DNA of 64,000 bases from UBA1422 sp963676385 (GTDB lineage: Bacteria > Bacillota > Clostridia > Peptostreptococcales > Anaerovoracaceae): contig CAXXMM010000002.1 in the NCBI GenBank assembly GCA_963676385.2, positions 186,001 to 250,000 of the forward strand, written 5' to 3'. A model generated the notes under the pieces. The model was given only the letters and a program-made list of their open reading frames with translations. It was not told the DNA's origin and did no database searches. The position numbers and the translations under genes are program-made. Shown here piece after piece: positions 62,344-64,000 of the stretch; the stretch's first letter is position 1, and the number at the start of each line of letters is the position of its first letter.

Positions 62344-64000
62344 ATGTATAAAAGAATTGTAAAAGAAGGATATCAAGGTGTTTTTGGAAACCGATTCCGC
62401 CTGCTTATGTTAGTGGTAATACTAATGATTGCTTTGCTTTTTGGACTGCTTAGTGTCAGCGCCTACTGGAATCCGGCAGATAAGATGAAATCATTGCCGG
62501 TTGCCTTTGTAAATTTGGATCAGGGAGTTATGACGGAGAAAGGGTATGTATGCATTGGGGATGAGATAGCAGATGCAGTTGCCAAGAGTAGCAAAGTAGA
62601 CTTTGAGGTTACAAAAAAAGATATCTTCGCAGATGGAATTGAGAATACAGATTATTACTTTGGATTTATGATTCCCGCAGATTTTTCAAAAACCGTATTG
62701 GCCGGGGCCACGGGGAAGCCAAAGCAAGCCACTATTGAATATTACTCAGACCAGAGAAAAAACTTTCTTCTCACTCAGATGTCATCCTCTGTCCGATTAT
62801 CAGTGGAAAAAAGCATTCAACAGGCAGTCAGCACTCGGTATGGAGAGGCGCTGGAACAAGGCCTTTACGATGTTCAACCAGCCATAGAAAAAGCCGCCGA
62901 CGGGGCGGGACAATTAGCTGATGGGTTGGCATTGGCAAGTAATGGAAGCGGCACTTTGTATCAGGGCTTGACAAAAGCCGGAAAGGCGGCAAAAACCTTG
63001 ACTTCCGGATTAAACACATTGTCTGCTTCTTCCAACAGTTTGGCGGAGGGCACAACAAACTTATACAAAGGGATCACCATACTGAAGCAAAAAACGGAAG
63101 AAGCCACCACCGGAGTGGACCAACTTGTGCAGGGAAGTGAGGCCCTACTACAGGGACTGACAACAACCAAAACATCCATTCTAGCAGGATTTGATGCCTA
63201 TTCAGGGGAAGCATCTAAAAAGACTTCCGCGTTGGAATCATTCTTTCTTGCGTTCTCCTCGGATTCCAATGGTAGTGTAACCTTGACGAATGAGGAATAT
63301 CAACAGGTGATGGCGCTTGTCAATGATATAAAAATGCAGCAAGAGGTTGGAACTTCCGGATTAAAGTCTGGAATTTCAGGGGGATTTGATCAACTAATCG
63401 GTGACAAAAACAAAGGTGCAACTAAATTGTCTTACGCATTGGGTAATCTCCAACAAGGGATGACATTAATGGGAGACACCATGACTACGTTTGAAAATGG
63501 TTGTGCCAGTCTATCCAAAGGTTCTACGGCATTAGCAAGTGGTTTGAATCAAGGAGCAACTGGGTCTGGTTCACTCGAATCTGGGATGACCTCCCTGGAA
63601 AGTGGTTCTGAAAAATTGAGGGATGCATTGGATACGGCAGAGACCGGAGCAAACAATCTGCAAAACGGTCTTTCCCAGGGAGAATCATTGCTCTCAGAGA
63701 AATTGGTTAACAGCCCCAGCGCCATGGGGGAATACGTTGGAAATCCAATTGCTACAGAGGAAAATATATATGGGGATGTCACCACTTATGGGATGAGTTT
63801 TTTGCCCTTGTTTTTATCCATTGGCAGTTGGATTGGTTGCTTGCTTTTATTCTTTGCAGTGCCGCTACCCCCAAACGAAAAAATTGGCAGCAAGAAACGT
63901 TGGATGTTGGTCTCAGGCCACTATACTGTTATGGCGGGGTTTGCAATGCTCCTTGCGGGGCTGCTATCTTTAGGCACAATATGGTTTTTCCATATTGATG
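62344..64000 (+). CDS. YhgE/Pip-like membrane protein (3' end outside window)
   Basis: The frame is open from 62344 to the right edge (552 codons). One N-terminal membrane helix (about residues 20-40, LLMLVVILMIALLFGLL) is followed by a long outside region with the YhgE/Pip domain opening (WNPADKMKSLPVAFVNLDQG). A heptad-like stretch with many GL/GA repeats follows, and the C-terminal helices begin around residue 480 (SFLPLFLSIGSWIGCLLL). These proteins resemble ABC-2 permeases and appear in type VII secretion or phage-infection contexts. AAGGAACAG precedes the ATG. Control by the divergent TetR is likely. Confidence 0.82.
   Translation, partial: MYKRIVKEGYQGVFGNRFRLLMLVVILMIALLFGLLSVSAYWNPADKMKSLPVAFVNLDQGVMTEKGYVCIGDEIADAVAKSSKVDFEVTKKDIFADGIENTDYYFGFMIPADFSKTVLAGATGKPKQATIEYYSDQRKNFLLTQMSSSVRLSVEKSIQQAVSTRYGEALEQGLYDVQPAIEKAADGAGQLADGLALASNGSGTLYQGLTKAGKAAKTLTSGLNTLSASSNSLAEGTTNLYKGITILKQKTEEATTGVDQLVQGSEALLQGLTTTKTSILAGFDAYSGEASKKTSALESFFLAFSSDSNGSVTLTNEEYQQVMALVNDIKMQQEVGTSGLKSGISGGFDQLIGDKNKGATKLSYALGNLQQGMTLMGDTMTTFENGCASLSKGSTALASGLNQGATGSGSLESGMTSLESGSEKLRDALDTAETGANNLQNGLSQGESLLSEKLVNSPSAMGEYVGNPIATEENIYGDVTTYGMSFLPLFLSIGSWIGCLLLFFAVPLPPNEKIGSKKRWMLVSGHYTVMAGFAMLLAGLLSLGTIWFFHID

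Overview
The window reads as chromosomal DNA of an anaerobic, low-to-middle GC Gram-positive bacterium, most likely a Clostridia member near the Eubacterium/Acetobacterium type. The evidence is a sortase-anchored surface protein with Gram-positive pilin domains, LTA-synthase-like and Dlt-like envelope genes, an FprA diiron flavoprotein, many ferredoxin-type redox proteins, and corrinoid methyltransferases including one with a pyrrolysine codon. I see no rRNA, tRNA, CRISPR array, insertion sequence or phage gene.

Layout. 0-5 kb: the 3' part of a giant repeat surface protein. 5-8.2 kb: fprA, then a reverse-strand GntR/ABC operon behind a palindromic operator. 8.3-14.4 kb: LTA-synthase-like sulfatase, a c-di-GMP synthase/hydrolase, an EFR1-type flavodoxin-ferredoxin and an AlkA-type glycosylase. 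14.4-20.7 kb: a tryptophan attenuator (three tandem Trp codons in a leader peptide) controlling a stand-alone TrpB2, then glutamate decarboxylase with two membrane proteins. 21-26.6 kb: a Mop-type molybdenum aldehyde oxidoreductase with a dicluster oxidoreductase and a small redox protein. 26.9-33.3 kb: a secreted ComEC-like metallo-beta-lactamase protein and two MacB-like ATPase-permease fusions. 33.4-42.7 kb: acyl-CoA dehydrogenase, a Dlt-like acylation operon (GNAT, carrier protein, MBOAT, adenylation enzyme, SGNH protein), an M28 peptidase lipoprotein and a small membrane protein. 43-46 kb: purF and a radical SAM protein. 46-56 kb: TetR and GntR regulators, then a methylamine/methylated-compound module: MttB with an in-frame amber codon exactly at the pyrrolysine site, a second non-Pyl MttB-family protein, an alanine/ornithine racemase-like enzyme, an amino-acid permease, a LuxR-type regulator and a corrinoid protein. 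56-64 kb: Nramp transporter, small redox/DsrE/ATPase genes, an OFA (oxalate/formate-type) transporter behind two tandem ZTP riboswitches, a nitroreductase behind an unusual hairpin, and a TetR/YhgE pair with an 18-bp palindromic operator.

How it fits together. Several units handle one-carbon and nitrogen metabolism: methyl transfer from methylated amines (MttB plus corrinoid protein), formate-type transport linked to folate status through ZTP, purine synthesis (purF), and tryptophan salvage (TrpB2). Others shape the cell envelope.

Sequence quality. About a dozen apparent single-base frameshifts interrupt otherwise well-conserved genes. They concentrate at 44-49 kb, and several lie in or beside short homopolymers. 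Because they hit purF and other conserved genes, I treat them mainly as probable sequencing/assembly indels, and I give full gene spans with the break points described.
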